64,000 nt of DNA, taken from positions 2,159,001 to 2,223,000 of the forward strand of contig NZ_CP030038.1 in NCBI RefSeq assembly GCF_015291725.1, given 5' to 3'. The DNA comes from Bradyrhizobium sp. CCBAU 51765 (lineage in GTDB: Bacteria > Pseudomonadota > Alphaproteobacteria > Rhizobiales > Xanthobacteraceae). The notes below the pieces were generated by a model. The model searched no databases and was not told the origin of the DNA. It saw nothing but the letters and a program-made list of their open reading frames with translations. Made by a program: the position numbers and the translations under genes. Positions 50,504 through 61,100 of the stretch are shown piece by piece. Numbering within the stretch: position 1 is the stretch's first letter; each line of letters begins with the position of its first letter.

Positions 50504-51394
50504 TCAGCGGCGCTCGGTCTGGGAGAGGGCATAGGCGTCGCGCCGCGCCGCAAATATCTCGTCCGGCGGATGGCCGATGCCTTCGGCAAGATTGGCTGGA
50601 TTGAACCCGGACGCATCGCACGTTTCGTTTGATTCAGTGCGCGTTATCACGATCGTTCCGAGGCGCACCGCTTCGCGTCCATCCTCGTCGGGCCAACGGA
50701 TGGTCACGTCCATGACGGGATCGCCGGGACGGTCCAGCAGCGCCATCACGCTGAACCTGACATCGCGCGCCGCGATCCGGGAGTCGAGATCGCGCAGCAA
50801 GCCGGTGGACTTGGCTGTGGTGGCGTGCTCGCTCGGCCAGCGTTCGTCGCCGACCGGCGCGACCTTGAACTTGATGAACCGTGTCTCACCCCTCGCGTTC
50901 GTTGCGGGAAAGGCGTGCACGCCCCAATAGGTCGTGCAGGCGAGGCTTGCCGGCGGCGGATTCGCGGCAAGGTAGCTTGCCTGACGCAGCGTCTCGGGAT
51001 TGGCGGCGGAGAATGCCTCGACCCGGGCCATGTCCGGCGTGCCGTCCGGTCCCGGCATGCGCGCCTGCAGGAAGGCCAGCATCTGGTCGAGCGTTCCGGC
51101 GAAATGAACCGGGACGCTCTGGGTGACGATATCGGAGAGCTGATTGCCGCTACCAAGCCGAAAGCTGAGACCGCGCAGCGAGCACCCGTCGATGTCGACC
51201 GCGTTCGCGGAGACGCCGTCCGCCGAGAAACGCGCCAGCACCCGGGAGGGCATGGTGAAGCTGCGGGACTTGGTGATCTCCTTGGCCTGATCCGAGGGGG
51301 CGTAGGTGCCGCGAACGCATCGGCCCCAGCAAAAGCTCGCCCGTGCCTTTGGCGGACGACCGGCAACCGCCCTCAGGACATCGACAACGGACAT
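50504..51394 (-). CDS. Catalase-family protein without the distal histidine
   Basis: A 296-residue protein of the small catalase-related peroxidase (SrpA-like) family. The usual RxxHAKG is replaced by RASFCWG (residues 18-24), so the distal haem histidine is a Phe (F21). The proximal Tyr is kept: the C-terminal RRDAYALS holds Y288 with an Arg four residues before. Other marks are SFTMPSRVLARFSADG, VPVHFAGTLDQMLAFL and the ARMPGPDGTPDMARVEAF region. The start is uncertain: ATG 51394 keeps the whole domain; the frame is open to a GTG at 51571 with no signal peptide. It is downstream of the AraC gene at 51705 on the same strand. Confidence 0.8.
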   Translation of the reverse strand: MSVVDVLRAVAGRPPKARASFCWGRCVRGTYAPSDQAKEITKSRSFTMPSRVLARFSADGVSANAVDIDGCSLRGLSFRLGSGNQLSDIVTQSVPVHFAGTLDQMLAFLQARMPGPDGTPDMARVEAFSAANPETLRQASYLAANPPPASLACTTYWGVHAFPATNARGETRFIKFKVAPVGDERWPSEHATTAKSTGLLRDLDSRIAARDVRFSVMALLDRPGDPVMDVTIRWPDEDGREAVRLGTIVITRTESNETCDASGFNPANLAEGIGHPPDEIFAARRDAYALSQTERR

Positions 51395-51704
51395 CGGTGT
51401 GGCTGCGCCGTTCGGGAGCTGAGTCAGAACGGAACCTTTGGATTCGAGCGATGGGCTTGTTTGTGGCGCAGGGTTCGCCGAAAAATCTTTCCCAAAGCCG
51501 ACATGCCTTGTCCGATCCTGCGACGAATCCCGCAACTCGCTGGCTCGGGACCAGCCGCTCGCTCGCGACACGGCTAGGGCATGTCCTCAACAAGCGATGG
51601 CCGCCTGATGTACGGTCTGCTGCCTACAGTGGCCGAAGAGCGAATGGTCTCGCAGGCCGCGGATGGGCCAGTAGCGGGACCTGCCGCAGATGGCCGCTAC
51701 AAAC
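51395..51704. other. Spacer between the AraC and catalase-like genes
   Basis: These 310 bases separate two minus-strand genes. They may contain the N-terminal extension of the catalase-like frame (to 51571) or its promoter. I see no hairpin strong enough to call a terminator and no repeat. Confidence 0.4.
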
Positions 51705-52667
51705 CTAATCGGCGACCGCTGCTTCCTGAAAGTCCCCTTGCTTTTCGCCCGTGTCGGAGCGACGGGATATTCGGTACCGGCCAGGCGATACGCCGTGATG
51801 TCGATGGAATAGCTTCGAAAACGCCGCCGCTGTCTCGTAGCCAACTCTGCTGGCAATTCGCGCGATGGGCTCATCGCTGGCTTCAAGCAGGAACGCCGCC
51901 TCCGCCATGCGGCGTTCGACCACATAACGGTGCATGGGCTGGCCGACGAGCTTGGTGAAGCGCGCCGAAAACACCGAGCGGCCGAGCCCCACGCGGTGGC
52001 CAAGGTCGCTCAGGGTCCAGGGCTTCTCCGGGTTTTCGTGGATCAGCTTGAGCGCCGGTCCGATATGTGGGTCAGATATGGCACCGAGCCAGCCGCCTTG
52101 TCCGGGACTAAGAGACGCGATCCAACTTCGGAGCACCTCGACAAAGAGCACCTCCGTCAGTCGCGACAGCGCGACGCGTTGACCGGGACGCTCAAGCGCG
52201 GACTCGCTGACCATGCGGCGCAGGATCGCTTCAAGCCAACCTCCGTCTGCCGTCGGCTTCAGCAGGAGCACGGGCGGCAGTAGCTCCAGCACACTGCCAA
52301 ACAGGGGCCGTGACACCGTGAAATTGCCGCAGATCATCGTCGAGAGTGGCTTTGCTCGGCTGCCGTGACGGATGACGCCAAACCGCGACGACGCTCGATC
52401 GATATCTATGATCCGCAGAGGCTTGGCCCGGCGATCGGAATAAAAGGCATGGGGCTCGCCGCGTGTGATGACGACGAAATCGCCCTCGCTCATCTGGATT
52501 TCCGGACCCTCGCCGAGCGCCAGGGTCGCAGAGCCCTCGCTGAGATAGTGAAACAAGGCGTAGGGGCGGGCCGGCAACTCCAGATTCCAGGGATGTCCGA
52601 GTTCGAAGTGAAAGAGCAGCGTGCCGCCGAGGCGAACACGATCGAGCACTTGGGCCAGGATGTCCAT
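51705..52667 (-). CDS. AraC family regulator with cupin sensor domain
   Basis: A 320-residue regulator. The N-terminal cupin domain (about 15-190, AraC_binding type) has LLFHFELGHPWNLELPARPYALFHYL in parts (FELGHPWNLEL, YALFHYLSEG), and GDFVVITRGEPHAF. The C-terminal DNA-binding part has two HTH units (LSDLGHRVGLGRSVFSARF and IARIASRVGYETAAAFSKLF), closing HGVSPGRYR. The start at 52667 (MDILAQVLDRV) is the usual family start; 52706 is possible. It is divergent from the alpha/beta hydrolase at 52880, which is the most likely target. Confidence 0.9.
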   Translation of the reverse strand: MDILAQVLDRVRLGGTLLFHFELGHPWNLELPARPYALFHYLSEGSATLALGEGPEIQMSEGDFVVITRGEPHAFYSDRRAKPLRIIDIDRASSRFGVIRHGSRAKPLSTMICGNFTVSRPLFGSVLELLPPVLLLKPTADGGWLEAILRRMVSESALERPGQRVALSRLTEVLFVEVLRSWIASLSPGQGGWLGAISDPHIGPALKLIHENPEKPWTLSDLGHRVGLGRSVFSARFTKLVGQPMHRYVVERRMAEAAFLLEASDEPIARIASRVGYETAAAFSKLFHRHHGVSPGRYRISRRSDTGEKQGDFQEAAVAD

Positions 52668-52879
52668 GTCGCCAAAGTTAGACCAGTGGACGATCCGACA
52701 CAACATCCGGACGATTGATCTCTATCGTCCGAACTGTCCGCGAACTAGGTCATGCCGCGGGCCGACGTCACGTACGGCAACCATCTTGCCGATGGCAGAC
52801 GGAAGAACCGCGGCCTTGCTGGAAACGCCTGTCCATTCCGCCGGACCGAGTTCGTCCGACATGCCAACAGGAATTATCA

Positions 52880-53650
52880 ATGCGAAACATCCTCCTCTCA
52901 GCCGCCACCGCACTCCTGGCCGGAACGACGTTGGTCGGCTCCGTTCATTCCGCTGAACTACCCAAGGGAGCAGCCCACAACATCGTGCTCGTGCACGGCG
53001 CTTTCGTGGACCAGACGAGCTGGCAGCCCGTTGCCAATATTCTCACGAAGAAGGGCTACAACGTTACGCTCGTCGAAAATCCGCTCACCTCCCTTGCCGC
53101 TGACGTCGATGCCACGAAACAGGCGCTGGCGAAGCAGGACGGCAAAACCGTTCTCGTCGGCCATTCCTGGGGCGGCGTGGTTATCACGCAAGCCGGTAAC
53201 GATCCCAAGGTATCGGCGCTGGTCTATGTTTCGGCCTTCGCGCCGGAGGTAGGCGAATCCCTGGCGTCGCTGGCAAAAGCTGGCCCGCCGACCGAAGGCA
53301 GCAAGGCGATCCATCCTGATGCGAAGGGTAATTTGTACATCGATCCCAAGGTGTTTCCGTCAGCCGTCGCGGCCGACCTTCCTCCGGAAATCGCTGAGCA
53401 CCTCGCCAACTCGCAGCTTCCGTTGAATCACGTTGCGTACGAAGCCCCGGTCGACATTGCGGCCTGGCATGACAAGCCGACGTTCTATGTCATCAGCACG
53501 AAGGACAAAGTCCTCGCGCCGGAAGCGCAGAAGTCGTTCGCAACCAGGATCAAGGCTCAGACGACGGAAGTCGCCGGTAGCCATGCCTCGCTCGTCGTCC
53601 ATGCGAAGCAAGTCGCTGAGGCAATCGAAAAGGCCGCACTCGCGAAGTAA
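52880..53650 (+). CDS. Secreted alpha/beta hydrolase (MenH/EstC-like)
   Basis: A 256-residue exported hydrolase. Signal peptide 1-24 (LLSAATALLAGTTLVGSVHSA). The domain has NIVLVHGAFVDQTSW, the nucleophile elbow VGHSWGGVV, the acid in ISTKDKVLAPE and the histidine in VAGSHASLV, so the triad is full. AGGA lies eight bases before ATG 52880. The family includes esterases induced by xenobiotics or oxidants. It heads a run of four same-strand genes and is divergent from an AraC regulator. Confidence 0.88.
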   Translation: MRNILLSAATALLAGTTLVGSVHSAELPKGAAHNIVLVHGAFVDQTSWQPVANILTKKGYNVTLVENPLTSLAADVDATKQALAKQDGKTVLVGHSWGGVVITQAGNDPKVSALVYVSAFAPEVGESLASLAKAGPPTEGSKAIHPDAKGNLYIDPKVFPSAVAADLPPEIAEHLANSQLPLNHVAYEAPVDIAAWHDKPTFYVISTKDKVLAPEAQKSFATRIKAQTTEVAGSHASLVVHAKQVAEAIEKAALAK

Positions 53651-53655
53651 CGGTA

Positions 53656-53685
53656 GCGCTCCCGGTCCTTTCGCGCCGGGAGCGC
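53656..53685. terminator. Perfect 10-bp stem hairpin after the hydrolase gene
   Basis: GCGCTCCCGG and CCGGGAGCGC with a ten-base loop (TCCTTTCGCG), six bases past the stop. No T run follows. It could end transcription or reduce readthrough to the next gene, which starts 42 bases later. Confidence 0.55.
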
Positions 53686-53726
53686 GCCCGCTCGACTATT
53701 TCATTGCCAAACATCCGGAGGATGAG

Positions 53727-54602
53727 ATGACTCAACTCAACATCGCGAGCCAGGACGCCGCCACGCTCGAAACGGCACCGACCCGTTACGTCGAAGGCCA
53801 CGGAATCCGCTTCGCCTATCGTCGCCTCGGCCCCGCGACCGGAACGCCGCTGGTGCTCCTGCAGCACTTTTCGGGCAACATTGACGCGTGGGATCCCGCC
53901 GTCGTCAACGGTCTTGCCGCCGATCGCCCCGTCATCGCATTCGACAATGCTGGGGTCGGTCGCTCGACCGGCCAAACGCCTGACAATATCGCAGCGATGG
54001 CGAGGGATGCATTCGCCTTCATCAATCTCCTCGGCCTTTCCGAGGTCGACCTGCTGGGCTTTTCTCTCGGCGGCTGCATCGCCCAACAGATCGCAGCTGA
54101 GCACGAAAGGTTGGTCCGGAAACTCATCCTCGTCGGCACCGCGCCACGAGGCGGAGAGGAACACCTGTTATCGGTTCTGCAGGAGGCGTTTTCCCAAACC
54201 GATGCACCGGACCCCCGTCTGCCGCTGTTCTTCACGAAGTCGTCCGCCAGCCGGTCGTCAGGCTTGGCCTTCCTGAAGCGGACGAAGTTGCGTAAGGACG
54301 ATCGGGACACCGATAACGGCAACGCGGTTACCGACCCGCAGGCCAAGGCTCTGATCGCCTGGTGCGCCACACCTGATCCCGAGCACGCCATTCTACGCGC
54401 CATCCGCCAGCCCGCTCTTGTGGTCAGCGGCAGCCACGACACCATGCTGCCCGCGAACAACGCCTACGCAATGTTCAAGGAACTCGGCAACGCTCAGTTG
54501 GTCCTCTATCCCGATTCAGGGCACGGCGCCCTGTTTCAGTATCCCGACATGTTCGTCAGCCACGTCCGGACCTTCCTGGAATCACATCCCGCGGCTGCAT
54601 GA
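53727..54602 (+). CDS. Alpha/beta hydrolase
   Basis: A 291-residue cytoplasmic hydrolase. It has VLLQHFSGNIDAWDP at the oxyanion loop (HFSG replaces the usual HGxx), the elbow LLGFSLGGCIAQQ with the Ser, the acid in SGSHDTMLPANNA and the His in PDSGHGALFQ. The ATG at 53727 follows GGAGGATG with good spacing. The HFSG loop and strand order fit the group of 3-oxoadipate-enol-lactonase-like or haloperoxidase-like enzymes. It lies 124 bases after the secreted hydrolase, and the hairpin between them argues for separate control. Confidence 0.87.
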   Translation: MTQLNIASQDAATLETAPTRYVEGHGIRFAYRRLGPATGTPLVLLQHFSGNIDAWDPAVVNGLAADRPVIAFDNAGVGRSTGQTPDNIAAMARDAFAFINLLGLSEVDLLGFSLGGCIAQQIAAEHERLVRKLILVGTAPRGGEEHLLSVLQEAFSQTDAPDPRLPLFFTKSSASRSSGLAFLKRTKLRKDDRDTDNGNAVTDPQAKALIAWCATPDPEHAILRAIRQPALVVSGSHDTMLPANNAYAMFKELGNAQLVLYPDSGHGALFQYPDMFVSHVRTFLESHPAAA

Positions 54603-54666
54603 TCTCGCGGCGTTCCGACGCACCATCGGACGCACGTTATCAATGAGAGTCGCTACGGAGGACAAA

Positions 54667-55161
54667 ATGACAATCGTTAGAGTCGAGGTTGAACGTTTCA
54701 GCCTCACGAGCGCAAAACCATTCGAGGCTGTTGTCGCGACCCTCAAGTCCGCGATCGGTCAACCTGACATGGTCAACTTCTTCAAAGAGACGAGGGCGAC
54801 AAACTCCTTTCCGGATCTTGAGCGCGTTGTACAACGCGACCTCGGCCGAACGGACCTTATGCTCTTCGCGGAATTCGACTTGGGCGACATTCTGCGTCGC
54901 GAAACTGGATCCAGGACACCCAAGATCAAACGGTTCGTCGTCGGCAATCCACTCATCATGAAAGAGATGGTCAAGCACGTGCCCGATGCCGGATCTTATG
55001 CTCCAGTCACAGTACTCATCGATGAGCGTCCCGATGGCGTGCACGTCTCCTATGACAAAATGGAGAGTTATCTACTGCATTATGGCAGCTCGGAAGCACT
55101 TGCCGTCGCCCGAGATCTCGATACGAAAATCACAACCTTGCTACGCGAGTGTGCAGGCTAA
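54667..55161 (+). CDS. DUF302-like protein
   Basis: A 164-residue cytoplasmic protein. The DUF302 pattern is visible: MLFAEFDLGDILRRETG, then KRFVVGNPLIMKEMVKHVPDAGSYAPVTVLIDERPDGVHVSY in parts (VVGNPLIMKEM, APVTVLIDERPDG). Function unknown; family members bind small molecules in some structures. GGAGG lies five bases before ATG 54667. Base composition is poorer in GC than the neighbours to the left (AAAATGACAATCGTTAGAG), a sign of transfer. Confidence 0.78.
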   Translation: MTIVRVEVERFSLTSAKPFEAVVATLKSAIGQPDMVNFFKETRATNSFPDLERVVQRDLGRTDLMLFAEFDLGDILRRETGSRTPKIKRFVVGNPLIMKEMVKHVPDAGSYAPVTVLIDERPDGVHVSYDKMESYLLHYGSSEALAVARDLDTKITTLLRECAG

Positions 55162-55269
55162 AGCGCTCTGATGAAATCTTCGGCCGATAGAGTGGGTCAC
55201 TCATATCAATCGCGGACCGCGATAGGCGTTGTCATGACACGAGCCAGACGTCGAAAGAGAAATTCCTCC

Positions 55270-55791
55270 ATGTACAAGACACTTGTTGTCACAGCCTCGG
55301 TTCTTTCCGCCGGGACTGTCGCGTCTGAATCCGCTGTCAGGAAAGAGCCGCTGGATGCTACGACCCTTGGCGCGATCAAATCGAAGTTCGGCAGGCTGAT
55401 GGAATTGGCCAACAAGCACGATTTCAAGGCTCTCCATGAGATGTTCTGGCAATCGCCCTCCACACTACTGGTAGCTAAGAGCGCGATCCAGTCTGAGGGG
55501 AACTGGGCCGGCTTCTGGGGCAACGAGGCGATTGATCAGAAGCTTCACGATATCGGCAGCTCCGGTCCGGTCGTGCTCGAGCCGGATTATTCCAAGCTCA
55601 AGGTTGTCGGCCTGACCCGCGATGTCGCCGAGTCCTACGTGCCGATGCATATCACGGTCTCTTATGCGGGGCAGGACGGAACAGCCAAGCCGTTTCTGAT
55701 GATCATCAATTGGCTTCGCGTCGAGAAAGATTGGAAGATCGCTTCCGAAATCATTCTGCCGGTGCCGCCCGTACCGGCCGCGAAGGACTAG
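55270..55791 (+). CDS. SnoaL/NTF2-like secreted protein
   Basis: A 173-residue protein. A short N-terminal hydrophobic segment (KTLVVTASVLSAGTVAS) may be a signal peptide. The rest fits the SnoaL/NTF2-like cone: LMELANKHDFKALHEMFW, then strands VLEPDYSKLKVVGL, SYVPMHITVSY, PFLMIINWLRVEKDWKIASE. No catalytic residues are evident, and the ligand is unknown. The last of four genes in a run with the hydrolases and DUF302; it shares the AT-rich bias. Confidence 0.7.
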   Translation: MYKTLVVTASVLSAGTVASESAVRKEPLDATTLGAIKSKFGRLMELANKHDFKALHEMFWQSPSTLLVAKSAIQSEGNWAGFWGNEAIDQKLHDIGSSGPVVLEPDYSKLKVVGLTRDVAESYVPMHITVSYAGQDGTAKPFLMIINWLRVEKDWKIASEIILPVPPVPAAKD

Positions 55792-56011
55792 GCGCAAGGC
55801 TTCGACTGTTCGGCGCCGACGCCTCTGGCGGCAGGTCCGCTCGGGGTCAATCGAGTGGGTTTGGCCCGGTCAAAGTGGCGTCCGGTTTTGCCTGCGCATC
55901 CATCCGATCGGTCTCCGACTACGGGTCAACCTAACCGACCGCGAGGTCGGGGAGTTCCTGTATTCGTATTTTGGATGGCCCGTGGAGCCGGTCGGTCACG
56001 ACGAAGCCCGA

Positions 56012-56650
56012 TCAGGGCTCGACGCGGACCACTTTGACGTGGTCCGACGCCAATCCCGTCCTGCGCCTGAGATCCGTGATCGCGCGCAGGAAACTGTCGG
56101 CCGGCGTCGTCTCCGGATCGATCAGCCGGTGCAGGCGAAAGCCGTCTTCCAGCGCGAGCACGACGGAGGCCATCCATGGCGGGTTCAGATTGTCGTTGCG
56201 CCCGTTGCTCTTCAATGTCGCCTCGACGATGTCGGCGACCAGCTTGCGCCGCGCGCGCAGGCGCTTGGCAAGTTCCGGGCGGCGCTTCTCGGCGCGTGCG
56301 ACGAACAGGATCATCTCCATGTGGAGGAGGGGCGAGCGGCCGAGCGGATCCTGCCGGCTGCGGTCCATTGTCTTCAGCGCCGCGATGAAATCGTCGAGAT
56401 TGTCGTGCTGCGCGAGGATGTCCATGTTGCGCCGGATCGACTGCTCGACATGATCCTCGAGCATGGCGATGATCAATTCGTCCTTGCTCTTGAAGTTCGA
56501 ATAGAACGCCCCGCGGCTAAAGCCCGCCGCCGCCGCGATCGCCTCGATGCTGGCGCCGCCGATGCCGTCCTGTTCGAACACGCGCGCGGCCGCCTCGAAC
56601 AGCCTGTCGCGCGTGTCGTCCCTGGTCGGTCTCGTTCTCACCCTTGACAT
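56012..56650 (-). CDS. TetR family repressor
   Basis: A 212-residue repressor. The HTH region has IEAIAAAAGFSRGAFYSNFKSKDEL (in parts IAAAAGFS, GAFYSNFKSKDEL). The ligand-binding domain follows with LLHMEMILFVARAEKRRPEL and a long helix. I chose ATG at 56650 (MSRVRTRPT). It is divergent from the P450 gene, with a perfect 26-base palindrome in the gap, so it very likely controls that gene and itself. Confidence 0.9.
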   Translation of the reverse strand: MSRVRTRPTRDDTRDRLFEAAARVFEQDGIGGASIEAIAAAAGFSRGAFYSNFKSKDELIIAMLEDHVEQSIRRNMDILAQHDNLDDFIAALKTMDRSRQDPLGRSPLLHMEMILFVARAEKRRPELAKRLRARRKLVADIVEATLKSNGRNDNLNPPWMASVVLALEDGFRLHRLIDPETTPADSFLRAITDLRRRTGLASDHVKVVRVEP

Positions 56651-56673
56651 CGGCACAGGTTAGGGCAGACTGC

Positions 56674-56699
56674 AACTCGATACAACAATGTATCGAGTT
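56674..56699. promoter_or_regulatory. Perfect palindromic operator candidate for the TetR/P450 pair
   Basis: Two 11-base arms, AACTCGATACA and TGTATCGAGTT, are exact inverted copies with ACAA between them. It lies 23 bases before the TetR start and 81 bases before the P450 start, as expected for TetR binding sites in a divergent pair. TACAACAATG and TATCGA suggest that it overlaps a -10 region. Confidence 0.7.
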
Positions 56700-56780
56700 C
56701 GATAATTCAGGGATGGTTACGCTGCGCATGAGGGGCTGCCCGGCGTATTCGATTCATGCGGCAACCGGTCTGAGGTCACC

Positions 56781-58010
<1,230 letters not shown>

Positions 58011-58142
58011 GGCCTGCCGGCGTTAACCTCCGCGCGCAACAGTCGCTGTGACTTCGCCACACTTCCCTCTATATAAGGGGCTGTTCCGGCGCGCCTGAGG
58101 CCCTCAGGTTCGGCCCGGGCCGGTTTGGCCGAGGGGAGACCC

Positions 58143-61100
58143 GTGCAGACGACGCTGCTCGGATTGGCGATTGCCTTCATTATTGCGCTGCTGGCCGCGC
58201 TGATCGGGCCTTACTACGTCGACTGGAACCAGTTCAGGCCCCAGTTCGAGGCGGAGGCTGGCAAGATCATCGGCGTGCCGGTGCGGGTCGCGGGCGAGCT
58301 CGACGCGCGGCTGCTGCCGGCGCCGACCCTGCGGCTGCGCGGCGTCACCTTCGGCGGCAACAACGATCTCGGCCGCCTGCGCGCCGACAAGCTCGACGTC
58401 GAGTTCAGCCTCGGCTCCCTGATGCGCGGCGAATGGCGCGCCACCGAGCTCACTGTGGGCGGCATGGCGCTGGATCTCGCCTTGGACACGCGCGGGCGGG
58501 TCGATCTGCCCTCGATCGCGAGCGGCGCCTTCGATCTGGCGTCCCTCGCCATCGAACGCCTCAATCTCACCGGCCGCATCGCCTTGCACGACGCCGCCAG
58601 CCGCTCGACGCTGGAATTGAGCGACATCGCCTTCTCCGGCGACGTGCGCTCGCTCGCGGGCTCGGTGCGGGGCGATGGCAGTTTCAGCGCCGCCGGGGTG
58701 CGCTACCCGTTCCGCGTCTCCTCCGGCCCGAGCGCCGACGGCAGCGCGACCCGTCTCCACCTCAACATCGATCCCGGCGAGCGCCCCATCCTAGCCGATC
58801 TCGAAGGCGTGCTCGCCTTCGACAACCGCCAGCCGAAATTCGACGGCGCGCTGACGCTCGCCGTGCCCGCGACCAAGAAGGCAGGCGAGGCGGGGCCAAC
58901 GCCCTGGAAGCTCGCGACCAGGCTCAAGGCCGATCCGGCCGGCGCGAAATTCGAGCAGATCGACGCCAGCTTCGGCACGGAGGACAGCGCGCTGAAGCTT
59001 GGCGGCGTCGGTGATCTCAGGTTCGGCGCCTCGCCGCTGCTCCGCGCGGTGCTGTCGGCGCGGCAGGTCGATGCCGACAGGCTGACGGGCAAGGACGATG
59101 CCGATCCGCAGCGCGTCCTGCCGGCGCTGCGGGCGGGCCTTGCGGCGATCCCGCAGACGCCGATCCCGGCACAGATCGAATTCAATGCCGACCAGATCAT
59201 GCTCGGTGGCCGCCCGCTGCAGAACATCGCGGCCGCGCTTCAGACCGACGGCAGGTCATGGACCTTCCAGCGGCTCGAATTGCGTGCGCCCGGCACGACG
59301 CAGCTTTCGCTCAACGGCGCGACCCCCGGCGCGGACAGCTTCAGCGGCCGTCTGCGCATCGAATCGTCCGATCCGGACACGCTGGTGGCCTGGCTTCAGG
59401 GCCGCAGCGAGGTCAACCGGCGCAGCACGCGGCCGCTGCGCCTCGCCGGTGACGTGACCATCGCCGCCAATCACCTCGCCATCGACAGGCTGAAGGCCGA
59501 CATCGACGGCGGCGCGGTGGAGGGCCGCATCGCCTTCGTGCAGACAGGCGCGAGCAAGGGCTCGCGGATCGACGCGGAGCTCAAGGCCGACCGGCTCGAC
59601 CTCGATGCCGCCGCGAGTTTTGTCCGCGCGCTCGCGGGACCGCAGGGCGAGTGGCCGGAAGAGGCGAAGCTCTCACTGGATATCGGCCGCGCGATCTCCG
59701 CCGGCCAGGAGCTGCGGCCGTTCGCAGCCAGGCTCGCCTACAGTCCCGCATCGCTGTCACTGGAGCAGTTGCGCTTCGGCCAGGCCAGCGGCCTCACCAC
59801 GGAGGCGAGCGGCAGCTTCGACCGCACCAAGGCCACCGGCAAGCTCGCGGTGAAATCCTCGGCCAGTTCGCTGCGCGAGCTCACCGCGCTGATCGAGCCG
59901 TTTGCGCCCGCGGTGCGCGCGCGCTTCGATGCGTTGCCGTCATCGCCCGGCGCGGCCCGCCTCAAGCTCGATCTCAGCCTCGACAGCAACACCGAGCATG
60001 CCGATCGCAGCAATGCCCGGATCGTGCTCGACCTCGACGCGCCGCAGCTCAAGGCGACCACGACCCTGGTGGCGCAGACGCCGGCGGCGGCCATCGGAGG
60101 AATCGACCTCGAAAGGTTGCGCAACAGCGACTTCACCCTGGACACGAAGGGTTCGGCATCGCAGGCTGGCGCGCTGCTGGCGCTGCTCGGGCTCGATCGC
60201 GTCGTGGCCGCGGGCGAGGGCGCCTCCCAATTCGAAGGCCGCTTGAGCGGCGCCTGGCGCCGACCGCTGCAATTGAACGCGAAGCTCAACGGCGGCGGGC
60301 TCGATGCGGATGCGCAAGGCAGCGTCGAACTGTCCGAGCCCAAATCGTCCGAACCCAAGGCGAGCGTGAACCTGCGCGTGCGCAACGTCAATCTGGCGCC
60401 GCTGCTCGGCACCGGCCCGGCCGACAAATCGGCGCAGAATGTCAGCCTGTCTTCCCGCCTCACGCTGTCAGGCAATCGCCTGACCTTCGACGATCTCGAC
60501 GGCAATGCAGCAGGCTCGCATCTGCGCGGGCATCTTTCGATGATGCTCGATCAGGAGAAGAGCGTCGACGGCGAGGTCGGCCTCGACTCGCTCGATCTTG
60601 CGCCGGCGCTCGCGATCGCGATCGGCGCGGCCGGACATGAGTCCGGCGAGCCGTTCAGTCCGGGGCTCGTCGGCGGCTGGCGTGGCCGCATCGCCTTCCA
60701 GGCCTTGCGCGGAACGTTGCCGGGCGGCATCGAGCTGCGCCCCTTCGGCGGCACGATCCGGAGCGACGGGCAGTCGCTCGCGCTCGATGCGCTCAAGGGC
60801 GGCGTCGGTGGCGGCGAGATGTCCGCGAGCCTCGACGCGCGCAACGGCGCGAATGGTCTTGCGCTGAACGCGCGCATCGAGCTCGGCAATGTCGATGCGG
60901 CGACGCTGCGCTATCGCGACCTCGCGCTGTCCAAGGGGCGCGCCTCGGTGCAGATGGCGCTGACCAGCCAGGGCCGCAGCGTCGCGGCTTTGACCGGTGC
61001 GCTCGCCGGCAACGGCACGGTGACGCTCGAATCCGCGGAAATCAGCGGCCTCAATCCGCGTGCGTTCGAGATCGCGATCCGCGCCAGCGACGGCGGCCAG

